64,000 bases of DNA from Nonomuraea typhae (GCF_009760925.1 NZ_VRLV01000002.1:1-64000); one strand, 5' to 3'. Shown: positions 41,917 to 52,767, counted from the stretch's first letter. Translations and numbers: made by a program. Notes: generated by a model not told the origin, from the letters alone.

Positions 41917-43008
41917 GTGGCGCTGATACTTGATGGCGTCCGCGTACGGCAACGCGGTGAAGTGTGGCTCGACGACATCGACCTCGAACTCTCCAGCGGC
42001 CTGACGACCCTCATCGGGCCGCTGGCGGCAGGCAAGACCACGCTGATGCGGGTGATCGCGGGGCTGCACCGCCCGGACGCCGGGCGGGTCGTCGTCAACG
42101 GCGCCGACGTCACCGCCGTCCCGGTCCGCAAGCGGTCGGTGGCCTTCGTCTACCAGCAGTTCATCAACTACCCCTCGCTGAGCGTCTACGAGAACATCGC
42201 CTCGCCCCTGCGCCTGGCGGCCGGCTTCCCGCGCAAGGACGTCGACGGCCGGGTGCGCGAGGTCGCCGAGCTCATGGGCCTCGACGGCCTGCTGGAGCGC
42301 CGCCCCGACGAGCTCTCCGGCGGCCAGCAGCAGCGCACCGCGATCGCCCGCGCGCTTGCCCGCCCGGTCGACGTCCTGCTGCTGGACGAACCGCTCGCCA
42401 ACCTCGACTACAAACTCCGCGAGCAGTTACGGGCCGACCTGAAGGCGATGTTCAGCGGCTCGCCGGGCGTCGTGCTGTACTCCACCTCCGATCCGGCCGA
42501 GGCGCTGAGCTTCGCCGCGCCGGCCGTCGTGCTGGGCGAGGGCCGGGTCCAGCACGCCGGCGACGTGGCCGCGATGTACGACCGGCCGCCGTCGCTGGCC
42601 GTGGCCGCCACGCTGTCCGACCCGCCGCTCAACCTGCTGCCCGGCGTCGTGGAGGACGGCCGCATCACCTGCCTGGGCGCCTCCCTGCCCGCGCCGGGCG
42701 CGCACGCCTCCGGCCTGCGGGTCGTGCTCGGCATCCGGCCGCACCAGGTCACCATCGCGCGGGCCGCGCCCGGCCAGCTGGCCTTCCCCGCCGAGATACG
42801 GCTGGCGGAGGTGACCGGCAGCCTGACCTTCCTGCACCTGCTGCTGCCGGACCGGCGCCATCTGGTGGCCCAGTTACCCGGCACGCAGGTGTTCACCCCG
42901 GGCGAGGCGGCCACCGCCTACGTGGACCCCGGGCACGTCCTGGTCTTCACCGAGCCCGGCGGCGAGTTGCTGGCCGGCTCCGCGGCGGAGGTCGATCTGC
43001 ATGGCTGA
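41917..43008 (+). CDS. ABC importer ATPase 1, GlpS-like
   Basis: A 363-residue CUT1-type ATPase. GTG 41917 has CGGAGGAAAT upstream. The longer frame from 41848 lacks this. Walker A GPLAAGKT at 34-41, signature LSGGQ at 133-137, Walker B LLLDEP at 154-159, D-loop NLD, and a C-terminal OB-fold (TOBE-like) regulatory part. It heads a six-gene operon whose order equals that of rhizobial GlpSTPQV, a glycerol importer. It overlaps the next ATPase by 8 bases. The gene name is by operon analogy only. Confidence 0.88.
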   Translation: MALILDGVRVRQRGEVWLDDIDLELSSGLTTLIGPLAAGKTTLMRVIAGLHRPDAGRVVVNGADVTAVPVRKRSVAFVYQQFINYPSLSVYENIASPLRLAAGFPRKDVDGRVREVAELMGLDGLLERRPDELSGGQQQRTAIARALARPVDVLLLDEPLANLDYKLREQLRADLKAMFSGSPGVVLYSTSDPAEALSFAAPAVVLGEGRVQHAGDVAAMYDRPPSLAVAATLSDPPLNLLPGVVEDGRITCLGASLPAPGAHASGLRVVLGIRPHQVTIARAAPGQLAFPAEIRLAEVTGSLTFLHLLLPDRRHLVAQLPGTQVFTPGEAATAYVDPGHVLVFTEPGGELLAGSAAEVDLHG

Positions 43009-44100
43009 CATCCACCTGGACGACGTCGGCCACAGCTACGACGGCGGCCGCACCCACGCCCTGGCGCCCATGACCTGGACCTGGTCCGACGGCCGCGCCT
43101 ACGCGCTGCTCGGGCCCAGCGGCTGCGGCAAGACGACGCTGCTCAACATCATCTCCGGCCTGCTGACCCCCTCCAGCGGGCGGGTGCACCTGGGCGGGCG
43201 CGACGTCACCGGGATCCCGCCCGCCGGGCGCAACATCGCGCAGGTCTTCCAGTTCCCGGTGCTCTATGAGGAGATGTCGGTCTACGACAACCTGGCCTTC
43301 CCGCTGCGCAACCGCCGCTACCCCAAGGCCGAGGTCGACCAGCGGGTCCGCACGGTCGCCCGGCTGCTCGGCCTGGAGGAGGTGCTCGGCCGCCGCTCCC
43401 GCCGCCTCGACCCCGGCCGCCAGCAGATCGTCAGCCTCGGGCGCGGGCTGGTCCGGCCCGAGGTGGCCGCGGTCCTGCTGGACGAGCCGCTGACCGTGAT
43501 CGACCCGGCGCTGAAGTGGACGTTGCGCAGCAAGCTCAAGGAGATCCACCGCGACACCCGGCACACGCTCATCTACGTCACCCACGACCAGACCGAGGCG
43601 CTGACCTTCGCCGACGAGGTGGTCGTGCTGAAGGACGGCGCGATCGTGCAGAGCGGCGAGCCGGCCGAGCTGTTCCTGTCGCCCGCGCACGAGTTCGTCG
43701 GCCACTTCATCGGCTCACCCGGCATGAACGTGCTCGACGCCGCGATCGAGCGCGGCGTCGTGCGGGTGGGCGGCATCCCGGCCGGCCTCGCGATCGCCGA
43801 CGACGACGCTCCGGCCGGTCGCCCCCTTTCCGATGGCCCGGTACGGCTGGGCGTGCGGCCCGAGTTCGTCAGGGTCGTCCCGGTCCCCCGCTCCCCCGGG
43901 CTGAGCGCGCAGGTGACCGGCGTGGACCGGATGGGTTCCTACCACCTCGTGCGCGCCAGGGCGGAGGGCGGCACGCTGGTCGCCAAGACCGAACCCGGCG
44001 GCCTCGCCGAAGGAACCGGGCACTTCCATTTCGAGCGGGCCTACCTCTTCCGGGACGAGGTCAGGTGCGGCACTCTCGCGGCTCTGGAAGGGACCGGCCC

Positions 44101-44104
<4 letters not shown>
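43001..44104 (+). CDS. ABC importer ATPase 2, GlpT-like, atypical signature
   Basis: A 367-residue ATPase. Walker A GPSGCGKT (38-45), Walker B VLLDEP (158-163) and the H-loop VTHDQ are normal, but the ABC signature LSGGQ is replaced by LDPGR (136-140) and the D-loop is VIDP in place of NLD. With ATPase 1 it would form an asymmetric dimer in which one ATP site is impaired. A C-terminal TOBE-like domain is present. It overlaps both neighbours (8 bases, and ATGA at 44101), so translation is coupled. Confidence 0.88.
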
Positions 44105-45146
<1,042 letters not shown>

Positions 45147-45150
<4 letters not shown>

Positions 45151-45953
45151 GACGGCTGCCCTGGGCGCGGACGGTGTTCTGGCTGTACGCGGCGACGCTC
45201 ATGCTGCCGCTGCTGTGGATGTTCGGCATGTCGATCCGGCCGAACGACGAGATCGTGGGCGCGTTCTCGCTCATTCCGCGGACGGTGACGCTGGAGAACT
45301 ACCAGACGTTCTTCACCGACTCGGCGTGGTACTCGAGTTATCTGAACTCCATCGTTTACACCTCGTTGAACACAGTGTTCTCGCTGATCGTGGCGTTGCC
45401 CGCGGCGTACGCCTTCTCCCGGTTCCGCTTCGCCGGGGACAAGCACCTGTTCTTCTGGTTGCTGACGAACCGGATGGCGCCGCCGGCGGTCTTCCTGCTC
45501 CCCTTTTTCCAGATTTATCAGAGCGTGGGGTTGTTTGATACGCATCTGGGGGTGGCCATCGCGCACATGCTGTTCAACGTGCCGCTGGCCGTATGGATCC
45601 TCGAGGGCTTCATGTCCGGGATCCCCCGCGAGATCGACGAGACCGCCGCCATCGACGGCTATTCGCTGCCCCGCTTCTTCGTCAAGATCTTCCTGCCGAT
45701 GATCCGCTCGGCCATCGGCGTCACCGCGTTCTTCTGCTTCATGTTCAGCTGGGTCGAACTGCTGATCGCGCGGACGATCACCTCCGTCAACGCCAAACCG
45801 ATCGCCGCCACCATGACCCGCACCGTCAGCGCCGCCGGCATCGACTGGGGGCTGCTGGCCGCGGCCGGGGTGCTGACGATCATCCCGGGGGCGATCGTGA
45901 TCTGGTTCGTGCGCAATTACATGGCTAAGGGCTTCGCGCTGGGGAGGGTGTGA
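45147..45953 (+). CDS. ABC importer permease 2, GlpQ-like
   Basis: A 268-residue MalG-type permease with six helices. EAA loop: REIDETAAIDGYSLPRFFVKIFLPMIRS. The C-terminus FVRNYMAKGFALGRV is typical. Start ATG 45147 overlaps the permease 1 stop (ATGA at 45147-45150). It forms the channel with permease 1. Confidence 0.9.
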
Positions 45954-45957
45954 CCGC

Positions 45958-46233
45958 GTGCTGGAGTGGATGGTCTGGACGACGCCCACCGCCCTGGTCT
46001 TCGCCGGGCTGGCCCTGCTCCTGGTCGTCATGGCCGTCTGGGCGCGCCTGTCCCCGCCGGTGGCCCGGCGCGGCTTCCTGCGCATCGAGACCGACCGGGG
46101 CGACCGGCTCTACATCGGACTGATCAGCGCGGCGGTGGTGCTCGCCGGGTGGATCGCCCTCACCGACCTGTCGATGGTGCTCGCGCTCGCGTGCGCGCTC
46201 GCCGTCGCGGCGGTGATCGGGATTTGGGGTTGA
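45958..46233 (+). CDS. DUF2160 small membrane protein of glycerol-type importer
   Basis: A 91-residue protein with three hydrophobic segments (about 10-27, 54-70 and 72-90) and a basic loop between. Proteins like this (DUF2160) lie between the second permease and the binding protein in GlpSTPQV operons and seem to be found almost only there, so it is a good marker for that transporter type. GTG 45958 starts 4 bases after the permease 2 stop. Its exact role is unknown. Confidence 0.85.
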   Translation: MLEWMVWTTPTALVFAGLALLLVVMAVWARLSPPVARRGFLRIETDRGDRLYIGLISAAVVLAGWIALTDLSMVLALACALAVAAVIGIWG

Positions 46234-46255
46234 CTCTCTCGAGAGGAGTCGGACG

Positions 46256-48019
46256 TTGTCACGCACACTCAAGAGGCATGCGGCCTGGCTGAGCGTTCTC
46301 GCCCTGGTGCTGGCGGGATGTTCGACGGCGAGCAAGCCGGCCGGCGACTTCCGCGAAGAGGACGGCAGGGCCGCGGCCCGCACGTGGGTGGACAGCGAGT
46401 TCACGCCGTCGACGCTGGCCAAGGATCAGCAGCTGGCCGAGATGGAGTGGTTCATCAAGGCGGCCGCGCCGTACCGTGGGATGGAGATCAACGTGGTGTC
46501 GGAGACGATCACCACGCACGAGTACGAGTCTCAGAAGCTCGCCAAGGCATTCAGCGAGATCACCGGGATCCGCCTCAAGCACGACCTCATCCAGGAAGGC
46601 GACGTCGTCGAGAAGCTGCAGACCCAGATCCAGGGCAACCAGAACATCTACGACGCCTACGTCAACGACTCCGACCTCATCGGGACCCACGCGCGCGGCG
46701 ACTACGTGGTGCCGCTGTCGGACTACATGGCCGGGGAGGGCAAGAACGTCACCTCGCCCACGCTGGACATCAAGGACTTCATCGGGATCAGCTTCACGAC
46801 CGGGCCGGACAAGAAGATCTACCAGCTGCCCGACCAGCAGTTCGCGAACCTCTACTGGTTCCGCTACGACTGGTTCACCGATCCGGAGATCAAGAAGCAG
46901 TTCAAGGCGGCCTACGGGTACGACCTGGGGGTGCCGGTGAACTGGGCGGCTTATGAGGATATAGCCGACTTTTTCACGAACAAGGTCAACGGGAACGGGC
47001 AGATCGCCGGCAAGAAGGTGTACGGCCATATGGACTACGGCCGCAAGGACCCCTCGCTCGGCTGGCGTTTCACCGACTCCTGGCTCTCCATGGCCGGCAA
47101 CGGCGACCCCGGCCTGCCCAACGGCCTGCCGGTGGACGACTGGGGCATCCGCGTCGAGAACTGCCGCCCCGTCGGCTCCTCGGTCACCCGCGGCGGCGAC
47201 ACCAACGGCCCCGCCGCCGTCTACGCGCTCACGAAGTACGTCGACTGGCTCAAGCGCTTCTCCCCCAAGGAAGCCGCCGGCATGAACTTCAGCGAATCCG
47301 GGCCCGTGCCCGCCCAGGGCAACATCGCCCAGCAGATCTTCTGGTACACCGCGTTCACCGCCGACCTGACCAAGCCCGGCCTCCCGGTCGTCAACGCCGA
47401 CGGCACCCCCAAGTGGCGCATGGCCCCCAGCCCCCACGGGGCGTACTGGAAGGACGGCAACAAACTCGGCTACCAGGACGCCGGATCGTGGACGCTCCTG
47501 AAGAACACCCCCGCGGAGCGCCGGGCCGCCGCCTGGCTGTATGCCCAGTTCGTCACCTCGAAGACGGTTTCGCTGAAGAAGTCCATCACCGGGCTGACGT
47601 TCATCCGCGACTCGGACATCCGCAGCCAGTACTTCACGGAGAACGCGCCCAAGTACGGTGGGCTGATCGAGTTCTACCGCTCCCCGGCCCGCGTCCAGTG
47701 GACCCCCACCGGGACCAACGTGCCCGACTATCCCAAGCTCGCGCAGCTCTGGTGGCAGAACGTCGCCACCGCCGTCACCGGTGAGACCACCGCCCAGCAG
47801 TCCATGGACAACCTGGCCAAGCAGCAGGACGACATCCTGTCCCGGCTGGAGCGGCGCGGATACGGCGGCAACTGCGCCCCCAAACTGAACCCCGAGCAAC
47901 CGGCCCAGCAATGGCTCGACCAGCCCGGCGCCCCCGCACCCAAACTGGCGGACGAACGCGGCAAGCCGGAAACCCTGGACTACGACAAGCTCCTCGCCCA
48001 GTGGAAGTCCGGCGACTGA
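46256..48019 (+). CDS. ABC importer substrate-binding lipoprotein, GlpV-like
   Basis: A 587-residue binding protein, unusually large like GlpV of the rhizobial glycerol importer. TTG 46256 has GAGAGGAG upstream and begins a lipoprotein signal (LVLAGC, Cys22). Conserved stretches include MEWFIKAAAPYRGMEINVVSETITTHEYE, IYQLPDQQFANLYWFRYDWF and the C-terminal PAQQWLDQPGAP. It would capture a small polyol such as glycerol outside the cell. No glycerol kinase or dehydrogenase gene is nearby, so the substrate rests on family analogy. Confidence 0.9.
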   Translation: MSRTLKRHAAWLSVLALVLAGCSTASKPAGDFREEDGRAAARTWVDSEFTPSTLAKDQQLAEMEWFIKAAAPYRGMEINVVSETITTHEYESQKLAKAFSEITGIRLKHDLIQEGDVVEKLQTQIQGNQNIYDAYVNDSDLIGTHARGDYVVPLSDYMAGEGKNVTSPTLDIKDFIGISFTTGPDKKIYQLPDQQFANLYWFRYDWFTDPEIKKQFKAAYGYDLGVPVNWAAYEDIADFFTNKVNGNGQIAGKKVYGHMDYGRKDPSLGWRFTDSWLSMAGNGDPGLPNGLPVDDWGIRVENCRPVGSSVTRGGDTNGPAAVYALTKYVDWLKRFSPKEAAGMNFSESGPVPAQGNIAQQIFWYTAFTADLTKPGLPVVNADGTPKWRMAPSPHGAYWKDGNKLGYQDAGSWTLLKNTPAERRAAAWLYAQFVTSKTVSLKKSITGLTFIRDSDIRSQYFTENAPKYGGLIEFYRSPARVQWTPTGTNVPDYPKLAQLWWQNVATAVTGETTAQQSMDNLAKQQDDILSRLERRGYGGNCAPKLNPEQPAQQWLDQPGAPAPKLADERGKPETLDYDKLLAQWKSGD

Positions 48020-48028
48020 CCCGCGCTG

Positions 48029-48057
48029 CCGGTCCGCGGGCCCGGCCCGCGGACCGG
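48029..48057 (+). terminator. Terminator of glycerol-type importer operon
   Basis: A 12-bp perfect stem (CCGGTCCGCGGG with CCCGCGGACCGG) and a 5-base loop, 9 bases after the binding-protein stop. Confidence 0.75.
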
Positions 48058-48063
48058 CGGATG

Positions 48064-48128
48064 GACGGCCGGCTACCGGCACGACCGCGGACTGGCGGGT
48101 AGACGGCCGGCTACCGGCACGACCGCGG
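48064..48128. repeat. 27-bp direct repeat, two copies
   Basis: A 27-bp sequence containing GACGGCCGGCTACCGGCACG occurs exactly at 48064-48090 and 48102-48128, with 38-bp period, right after the operon terminator. Confidence 0.8.
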
Positions 48129-48174
48129 GCCGACGGGTGGACGGTGGATGATCGGCTCGCCTACGGTGCTCGGC

Positions 48175-49269
48175 ATGAGGTTACGTATCGCGATCACGGC
48201 CGTAGCCGCGGCCTGCGCGCTGACCACCCCCCTGCCCGCCCAGGCCGACACCCCGGGCCTCGGCGACCTCACGGAAACCCGGCCGGCCGGAGGCGACCTC
48301 CTCCGCTGGGACCTCAAGGACACCGGCGTCACCGCCCGCCTGCGCGGCCTGGCGCCGGTCAGCCGGAACGTCGTCTGGGCCTCCGGCAGCGCCGGGACCG
48401 TGCTGAGGACCACCGACGCCGGCCGTACCTGGCAGAACGTCTCCCCGCCCGGCACCGCCACCCTGCAGTTCCGCGACATCGAGGCGTTCGGCCCCGACTC
48501 CGCCGTCGCGTTGTCGATCGGCGAGGGCACCGACTCGCGGGTGTACCGGACCGATGACGCCGGCCGTACCTGGGCCGAGACCTTCCGCAACGACGAGCCG
48601 CGCGCCTTCTACGACTGCATGGCCTTCTTCGACCGCCGTCACGGCCTGGCGATGAGCGACCCCGTGGACGGGAGGTTCCGCATCCTGTCGACCTCGGACG
48701 GCGGGCGCACCTGGGCCGTCCTCCCCAGCGCGGGCATGCCGGACGCTCTCCCGGGTGAGGCCGGGTTCGCAGCCAGCGGGCAGTGCCTGGTCACCTCGGG
48801 CGGCGGGGACGTCTGGCTGGCAAGCGGCGGCGCCGAGCGGGCGAGGGTCTTCCACTCCCGCGACCGCGGCCGCACCTGGACCGTCGCCGACACCCCGATC
48901 CCGGCCGGCGACCCGGCCCGTGGCGTCTTCGCCCTGGCCTTCCGCACCCCGCACCAGGGCATCGCGGTGGGCGGCGACTTCCGCGACGGCCAGCCCTCGC
49001 CGAACGCGGGCGCCTACTCCGGCGACGGCGGCGCCACCTGGCGCCCCTCCCGCACGCCCCCGCCCGCCTACCGCTCCGGCGTGACCCTCCTGCCCCTGGC
49101 CGCGATCGCCGTGGGCCCGACCGGCAGCGACATCTCCTTCACCGGCGGCCGGACCTGGCACACCTTCGACACCGGCTCCTTCGACACGGTCTCCTGCACG
49201 CGCGACCTGAGCTGCTGGGCCGCCGGCGAGCAGGGCCGCGTGGCCCGCCTCACCCTCACCCGCCCCTGA
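48175..49269 (+). CDS. Secreted Asp-box (BNR/Ycf48-like) beta-propeller protein
   Basis: A 364-residue exported protein. The ATG at 48175 begins a signal peptide cut near LPAQA. The mature part carries about six Asp-box repeats (TTDAGRTW, TDDAGRTW, TSDGGRTW, SRDRGRTW, SGDGGATW, FTGGRTW), each closing a propeller blade. It lacks the catalytic residues of sialidases. Such proteins are often called oxidoreductase or photosystem-assembly-like without evidence. It probably binds something at the cell surface. A paired-cysteine stretch (VSCTRDLSCWAAGEQG) ends it. Confidence 0.8.
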   Translation: MRLRIAITAVAAACALTTPLPAQADTPGLGDLTETRPAGGDLLRWDLKDTGVTARLRGLAPVSRNVVWASGSAGTVLRTTDAGRTWQNVSPPGTATLQFRDIEAFGPDSAVALSIGEGTDSRVYRTDDAGRTWAETFRNDEPRAFYDCMAFFDRRHGLAMSDPVDGRFRILSTSDGGRTWAVLPSAGMPDALPGEAGFAASGQCLVTSGGGDVWLASGGAERARVFHSRDRGRTWTVADTPIPAGDPARGVFALAFRTPHQGIAVGGDFRDGQPSPNAGAYSGDGGATWRPSRTPPPAYRSGVTLLPLAAIAVGPTGSDISFTGGRTWHTFDTGSFDTVSCTRDLSCWAAGEQGRVARLTLTRP

Positions 49270-49468
49270 CCCGGCCCCAAGCCGCCGCCCCAGCCCCGCC
49301 CTTCGCTCCATCCCGCACCGGCTCACCCCCGCACCCGGCCCCGGCATCACGCCCAAGAGACCGGCCTGCCCGGGATCACACCCAAGAGACCGGCCGGAGA
49401 CGCGAGGCCGCTCAACCCGCGCCCCGGCCGGCCTCAGCCCCGGAAAGGGCGGATGCCGCCCGCGGCGG

Positions 49469-50230
49469 TCAGGACGAACTGGCCATGACGGCGAAGCGGG
49501 CCCCGTGCGGGTCGGCGACGGTGGCGAAGCGGCCGACGCCCTGCACCGTCTGGGCGGGCTCGAGCACGGCCCCGCCGAGCTCCTGTGCCCTGCCCACGGC
49601 CGCGTCGCAGTCGGGCACCTCGAAGTACGGCAGCCAGTGCGCCTGCCCCGAGGCCAGCGGGACGATTCCGGCCATGCTGTCGTTCTCGGCACCGGTGGCC
49701 GGGGTGATGACGGTGTAGGTCAGCTCACCCATCGCCATGTCCTCGGCCTGCCAGTCGAAGACCGACCGGTAGAAGCTCCGCCCGGCCGCCGCGTCGGGGG
49801 TGTAGAGCTCGGCCCAGCACAGGGAACCGGGCTCGGTGACGAGCTCCAGCCCCGTCAGCCGCCCCGGCTCCCAGATCGCGAACTGGGCGCCGGCGGGGTC
49901 GGAGTACTGCGCGATCCTGCCCTCGGGCCCGATCGCGCCCGGCGGCATGCGGACGGTGCCGCCGGCCTGCTCCACCGCCTTGGTGGTGGCGTCGGCGTCG
50001 GTGCTGCGGAAGTAGAGGATCCAGGCCGGGCTCGCGCCCGCCTCGGTGAGCGAGCCGACCGCGGCGACGGTCTTGCCGTCGTGCTGGAAGGCGCCGTAGT
50101 CGCCGCCGCCCGGCATCGTCTGGTGCCCCCATCCGAACAACCCGGTGTAGAAGGCGACGGTGGCGGGGACGTCCGGGCTTCCGTAGTCGATCCAGGCGGG
50201 AGTACCCGGCAGGAACGCGGTGGTCAGCAT
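49469..50230 (-). CDS. VOC family protein (two glyoxalase/bleomycin-resistance domains)
   Basis: A 253-residue cytosolic protein with two vicinal-oxygen-chelate domains. Domain 1 (8-120): PGTPAWIDYGSPDVPATVAFYTGLFGW to QFAIWEPG. Domain 2 (128-250): PGSLCWAELYTPDAAAGRSFYRSVFDW to ARFAVMASS. This matches the CFP30-type VOC proteins common in actinobacteria. Members are metal-dependent or merely binding. No specific reaction can be given. It is divergent from the AlkB-like gene, 92 bp apart. Confidence 0.9.
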   Translation of the reverse strand: MLTTAFLPGTPAWIDYGSPDVPATVAFYTGLFGWGHQTMPGGGDYGAFQHDGKTVAAVGSLTEAGASPAWILYFRSTDADATTKAVEQAGGTVRMPPGAIGPEGRIAQYSDPAGAQFAIWEPGRLTGLELVTEPGSLCWAELYTPDAAAGRSFYRSVFDWQAEDMAMGELTYTVITPATGAENDSMAGIVPLASGQAHWLPYFEVPDCDAAVGRAQELGGAVLEPAQTVQGVGRFATVADPHGARFAVMASSS

Positions 50231-50322
50231 GGCGTGCTCCTTCGTTGGGATGGGGCGGCGACGTCGAGGCGACCCTACCGGGATTCGAACTCAATTTCTG
50301 GCCATCGACTAAACTCGAACAC

Positions 50323-50946
50323 ATGACTGTGGCATTCCAGGCTTCACTGCTGGACGTGGACGAGCCGTGCGCCCTCGGCCCGCTGACGCCCACGCGCACC
50401 ACCTTGTCCCACGGCGCGTGGATCGACGTGCTGCCGGGCTGGCTCCGCGGCGCCGACGCGCTGTTCGACCGGCTCGTGACGGCGGTCCCGTGGAAGGCGG
50501 AGCGCCGCGTCATGTACGACCGGGTGGTGGACGTGCCCCGCCTGCTGAAGTTCTACGGCGAGCGCGACCCGCTCCCCGACCGGGTCCTGGACGACACCCG
50601 TTCGGCCCTGAACGCCCACTACGCCGGCGAGCTCGGCGAGCACTTCGTCACCGCGGGCCTGTGCCTCTACCGCGACGGCCGCGACAGCGTGGCCTGGCAC
50701 GGCGACGACCTCGGCCGGGGCGGCCGCGAGGACACCATGGTCGCCATCCTGTCCCTCGGCACCCCGCGCAGCCTGCTGCTGCGCCCGCGCGGCGGCGGCC
50801 CCTCCATCCGCCGCGACCTCGGCCACGGCGACCTCATCGTGATGGGCGGCAGCTGCCAGCGCACCTGGGAGCACGCGGTCCCCAAGACCGCCCGGCCGTG
50901 CGGGCCGCGCGTCAGCGTGCAGTTCCGTCCGCGCGGGGTGCGCTGA
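50323..50946 (+). CDS. AlkB-like Fe(II)/2-oxoglutarate dioxygenase
   Basis: A 207-residue enzyme of the AlkB family, which repairs alkylated DNA or RNA bases by oxidative demethylation. Visible: MYDRVVDVPRLLKFYG, the iron-binding HGDD in VAWHGDDLGR, the LSLGTPRSLLLRPRGGG strand, the distal His in WEHAVPK, and RVSVQFRP with the 2-oxoglutarate Arg. ATG 50323 has no Shine-Dalgarno, but a TAAACT lies 8 bases upstream, suggesting a leaderless message. Substrate (DNA, RNA or protein) not determinable. Confidence 0.9.
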   Translation: MTVAFQASLLDVDEPCALGPLTPTRTTLSHGAWIDVLPGWLRGADALFDRLVTAVPWKAERRVMYDRVVDVPRLLKFYGERDPLPDRVLDDTRSALNAHYAGELGEHFVTAGLCLYRDGRDSVAWHGDDLGRGGREDTMVAILSLGTPRSLLLRPRGGGPSIRRDLGHGDLIVMGGSCQRTWEHAVPKTARPCGPRVSVQFRPRGVR

Positions 50947-52138
50947 TCTCCCCGGTACGGCTCCGCCGCGGCGACAACCCCCAGTAGACCAGCACCGCCA
51001 CGGCCTGCAGCCCCGCCCCGGCCAGGAGTGCCAGCGGCACCGAGTAGCCGGCCAGCGGCCCGGCCACCGCCGACCCGGCGGCGAACGAGGTGATCTTCAA
51101 GCTGGCGCCGGTGGTGAAGATCTGACTCCTCAGCCGGGCGGGGGCGTCGCGATGCCGTACCGTGAACAGGGCCGTGAGCTGCGGCCCCTCACCGACGCCC
51201 GCGATCGCCGCGCCCGCCACGGCGAGGGCGACGCCGTCGGCCAGCGCGGTCAGGCCGATCCCCGCTCCGAGCAGGGCCGTCGCCCACACGAGCGCGCCGT
51301 CGGGCCACCAGCCGCCCGTCGGGCGTACGGCGGGCGCCAGCCGGGCCAGCACCGCGTTGGCGGCCAGCGCGGTCGCGGCGGTCACGGCGAGGAGCAACGT
51401 CCCGTGGCCAGCGCCGCCCGCCAGCCGTTCGCCGAGCAGGGGCGTGCACACGACCAGCATGGCGATCCCGGCCATGGAGACCATCGAGGTGGCCGTGGCG
51501 CGGCGCAGCGGCACGCTCCCCGTGATCGCGCGCATCCCCGCGGCGAGTTCGGCCGCGATCGAGGGGCCGCCCGCCGCGCTCGTGCCGTCGCCGTGGCGGG
51601 CGGGGAGGGTCAGCGCGATGGGCAGCGAGGCGGCGATCAGCGCGGCGGCGACGATCACCGGCCAGGAGCCGCCGCCCAGGGTGGCGACCAGCCCGGCGAG
51701 CGCGGGCCCGAGGAGGGCGGCGACGTTGTAGGAGATCGAGTCGAGGGCGGTGGCGCGGGAAAGGAGCCCGGCGGGTACGGCCAGCGGTATCTGGGCCGTC
51801 CAGCCGCCGCTGAGCGCCGGGCCCAGCAGTCCGGCCAGGACGGCCAGGGCGATCACCAGCCCGTCGGGCGCCCTGCCGAGGAGGCCCAGGATCAGCATGA
51901 GGCCGCCCGAGTACCCGGCGAGGCACCAGGCCAGCAGGCGCCCCGGCCGCCGTGACCGGTCGAGCAGCACGCCGAGCACCGGCCCGCCCACGGAGGCCGA
52001 CACGGTCAGCCCCGCCAGCAGCCATCCCGCCACCGCAGGGGACCCGCTGACGGCCAGACCTACGACGAGCAGGGCGGGTCCGGACATGTCATCGCCGGTC
52101 CGCGCTCCGGCCGCACCCGCCATGTAACGCCATAACAT
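50912..52138 (-). CDS. MFS transporter
   Basis: A 408-residue transporter with about 12 helices. LLDRSRRPGRL is the MFS loop-2/3 motif, and the second half (VRHRDAPARLRSQIFTTGASLK) is typical of DHA-like exporters. The ATG at 52138 and an in-frame ATG at 52123 are both possible. A 7-bp inverted repeat (TGTAACG at 52123, CGTTACA at 52148) spans them. It follows the CGNR zinc-finger gene by 25 bp and is probably co-transcribed, with that protein as regulator. Its 3' end overlaps the convergent AlkB-like gene by 35 bp. Confidence 0.82.
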   Translation of the reverse strand: MLWRYMAGAAGARTGDDMSGPALLVVGLAVSGSPAVAGWLLAGLTVSASVGGPVLGVLLDRSRRPGRLLAWCLAGYSGGLMLILGLLGRAPDGLVIALAVLAGLLGPALSGGWTAQIPLAVPAGLLSRATALDSISYNVAALLGPALAGLVATLGGGSWPVIVAAALIAASLPIALTLPARHGDGTSAAGGPSIAAELAAGMRAITGSVPLRRATATSMVSMAGIAMLVVCTPLLGERLAGGAGHGTLLLAVTAATALAANAVLARLAPAVRPTGGWWPDGALVWATALLGAGIGLTALADGVALAVAGAAIAGVGEGPQLTALFTVRHRDAPARLRSQIFTTGASLKITSFAAGSAVAGPLAGYSVPLALLAGAGLQAVAVLVYWGLSPRRSRTGEISAPRADGTAR

Positions 52139-52163
52139 GAAAGAGACGTTACACCGCCCTGGG

Positions 52164-52694
52164 TCAGGTGTGGGTGGCGCGGTGGGCGGCGACGCGCTCG
52201 CGGGTGGCGCAGCGGGCGGTGCAGTAGCGGCGCGGGCTGCCCCCGCCCAGGTGGAGGAAGGGCCGGCCGCAGGAGGCGGAGGCGCACAGCCCGCCGGGCA
52301 CGCGCTGGTGGTCGGCCAGGAGGACCGCGAAGGCCATCGCCGAGGAGGCCAGGAACCACTCGGCCCACGGGCCGTCGTCGGCACGGTCCACGTGAAGGTG
52401 CCAGGTGGTGGCGCCGCCGTGGTCGGTCAGCCGGGGCGGATGGGCGGCATCGGCCAGGATGGCGTTGAGCAGGAGCGCGGCCTTGGCCGGGGTCTCCGCC
52501 CCGAGAACCTCCACCAGGCCCGTGGCCGCCGAGCGCATCGCGCGCACGTCCGCCGGGGAAAGGCGCAGCGGTTCGCGTTCACCGTGGGCGCGCAGGACGC
52601 CGGCCACCGAGTCGGGGGTCGGCTCACCCCACAGGAGGGCTTCGCAGAGAGCTACCGCCCGTGCCGCCATCGCCTTGGTTGAGTGGACCTCCAC
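52164..52694 (-). CDS. CGNR zinc-finger (ABATE-domain) putative regulator
   Basis: A 176-residue protein. Residues 1-130 form the ABATE ligand-binding-like domain (ALCEALLWGEPTPD, RLSPADVRAMRSAATGLVEVL). The C-terminal zinc finger reads CASASCGRPFLH and RRYCTARCATRERVAAHR, giving four Cys. The CGNR motif itself is here CATR. These proteins are presumed stress-response transcription factors. It sits just upstream of an MFS exporter on the same strand and likely controls it. Confidence 0.88.
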   Translation of the reverse strand: MEVHSTKAMAARAVALCEALLWGEPTPDSVAGVLRAHGEREPLRLSPADVRAMRSAATGLVEVLGAETPAKAALLLNAILADAAHPPRLTDHGGATTWHLHVDRADDGPWAEWFLASSAMAFAVLLADHQRVPGGLCASASCGRPFLHLGGGSPRRYCTARCATRERVAAHRATHT

Positions 52695-52730
52695 CCTTGC
52701 AGCGTACGGCCCCGGACGGCGACGCCCGAC

Positions 52731-52767
52731 GGGGTACGGCGGAGCCCCCCGGCCTCCGCCGTACCCC
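52731..52767 (-). terminator. Terminator of secreted-propeller pair
   Basis: A 14-bp perfect stem (GGGGTACGGCGGAG with CTCCGCCGTACCCC) and a 9-base loop, 17 bases past the stop of the 52785 gene on the minus strand. Confidence 0.8.
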
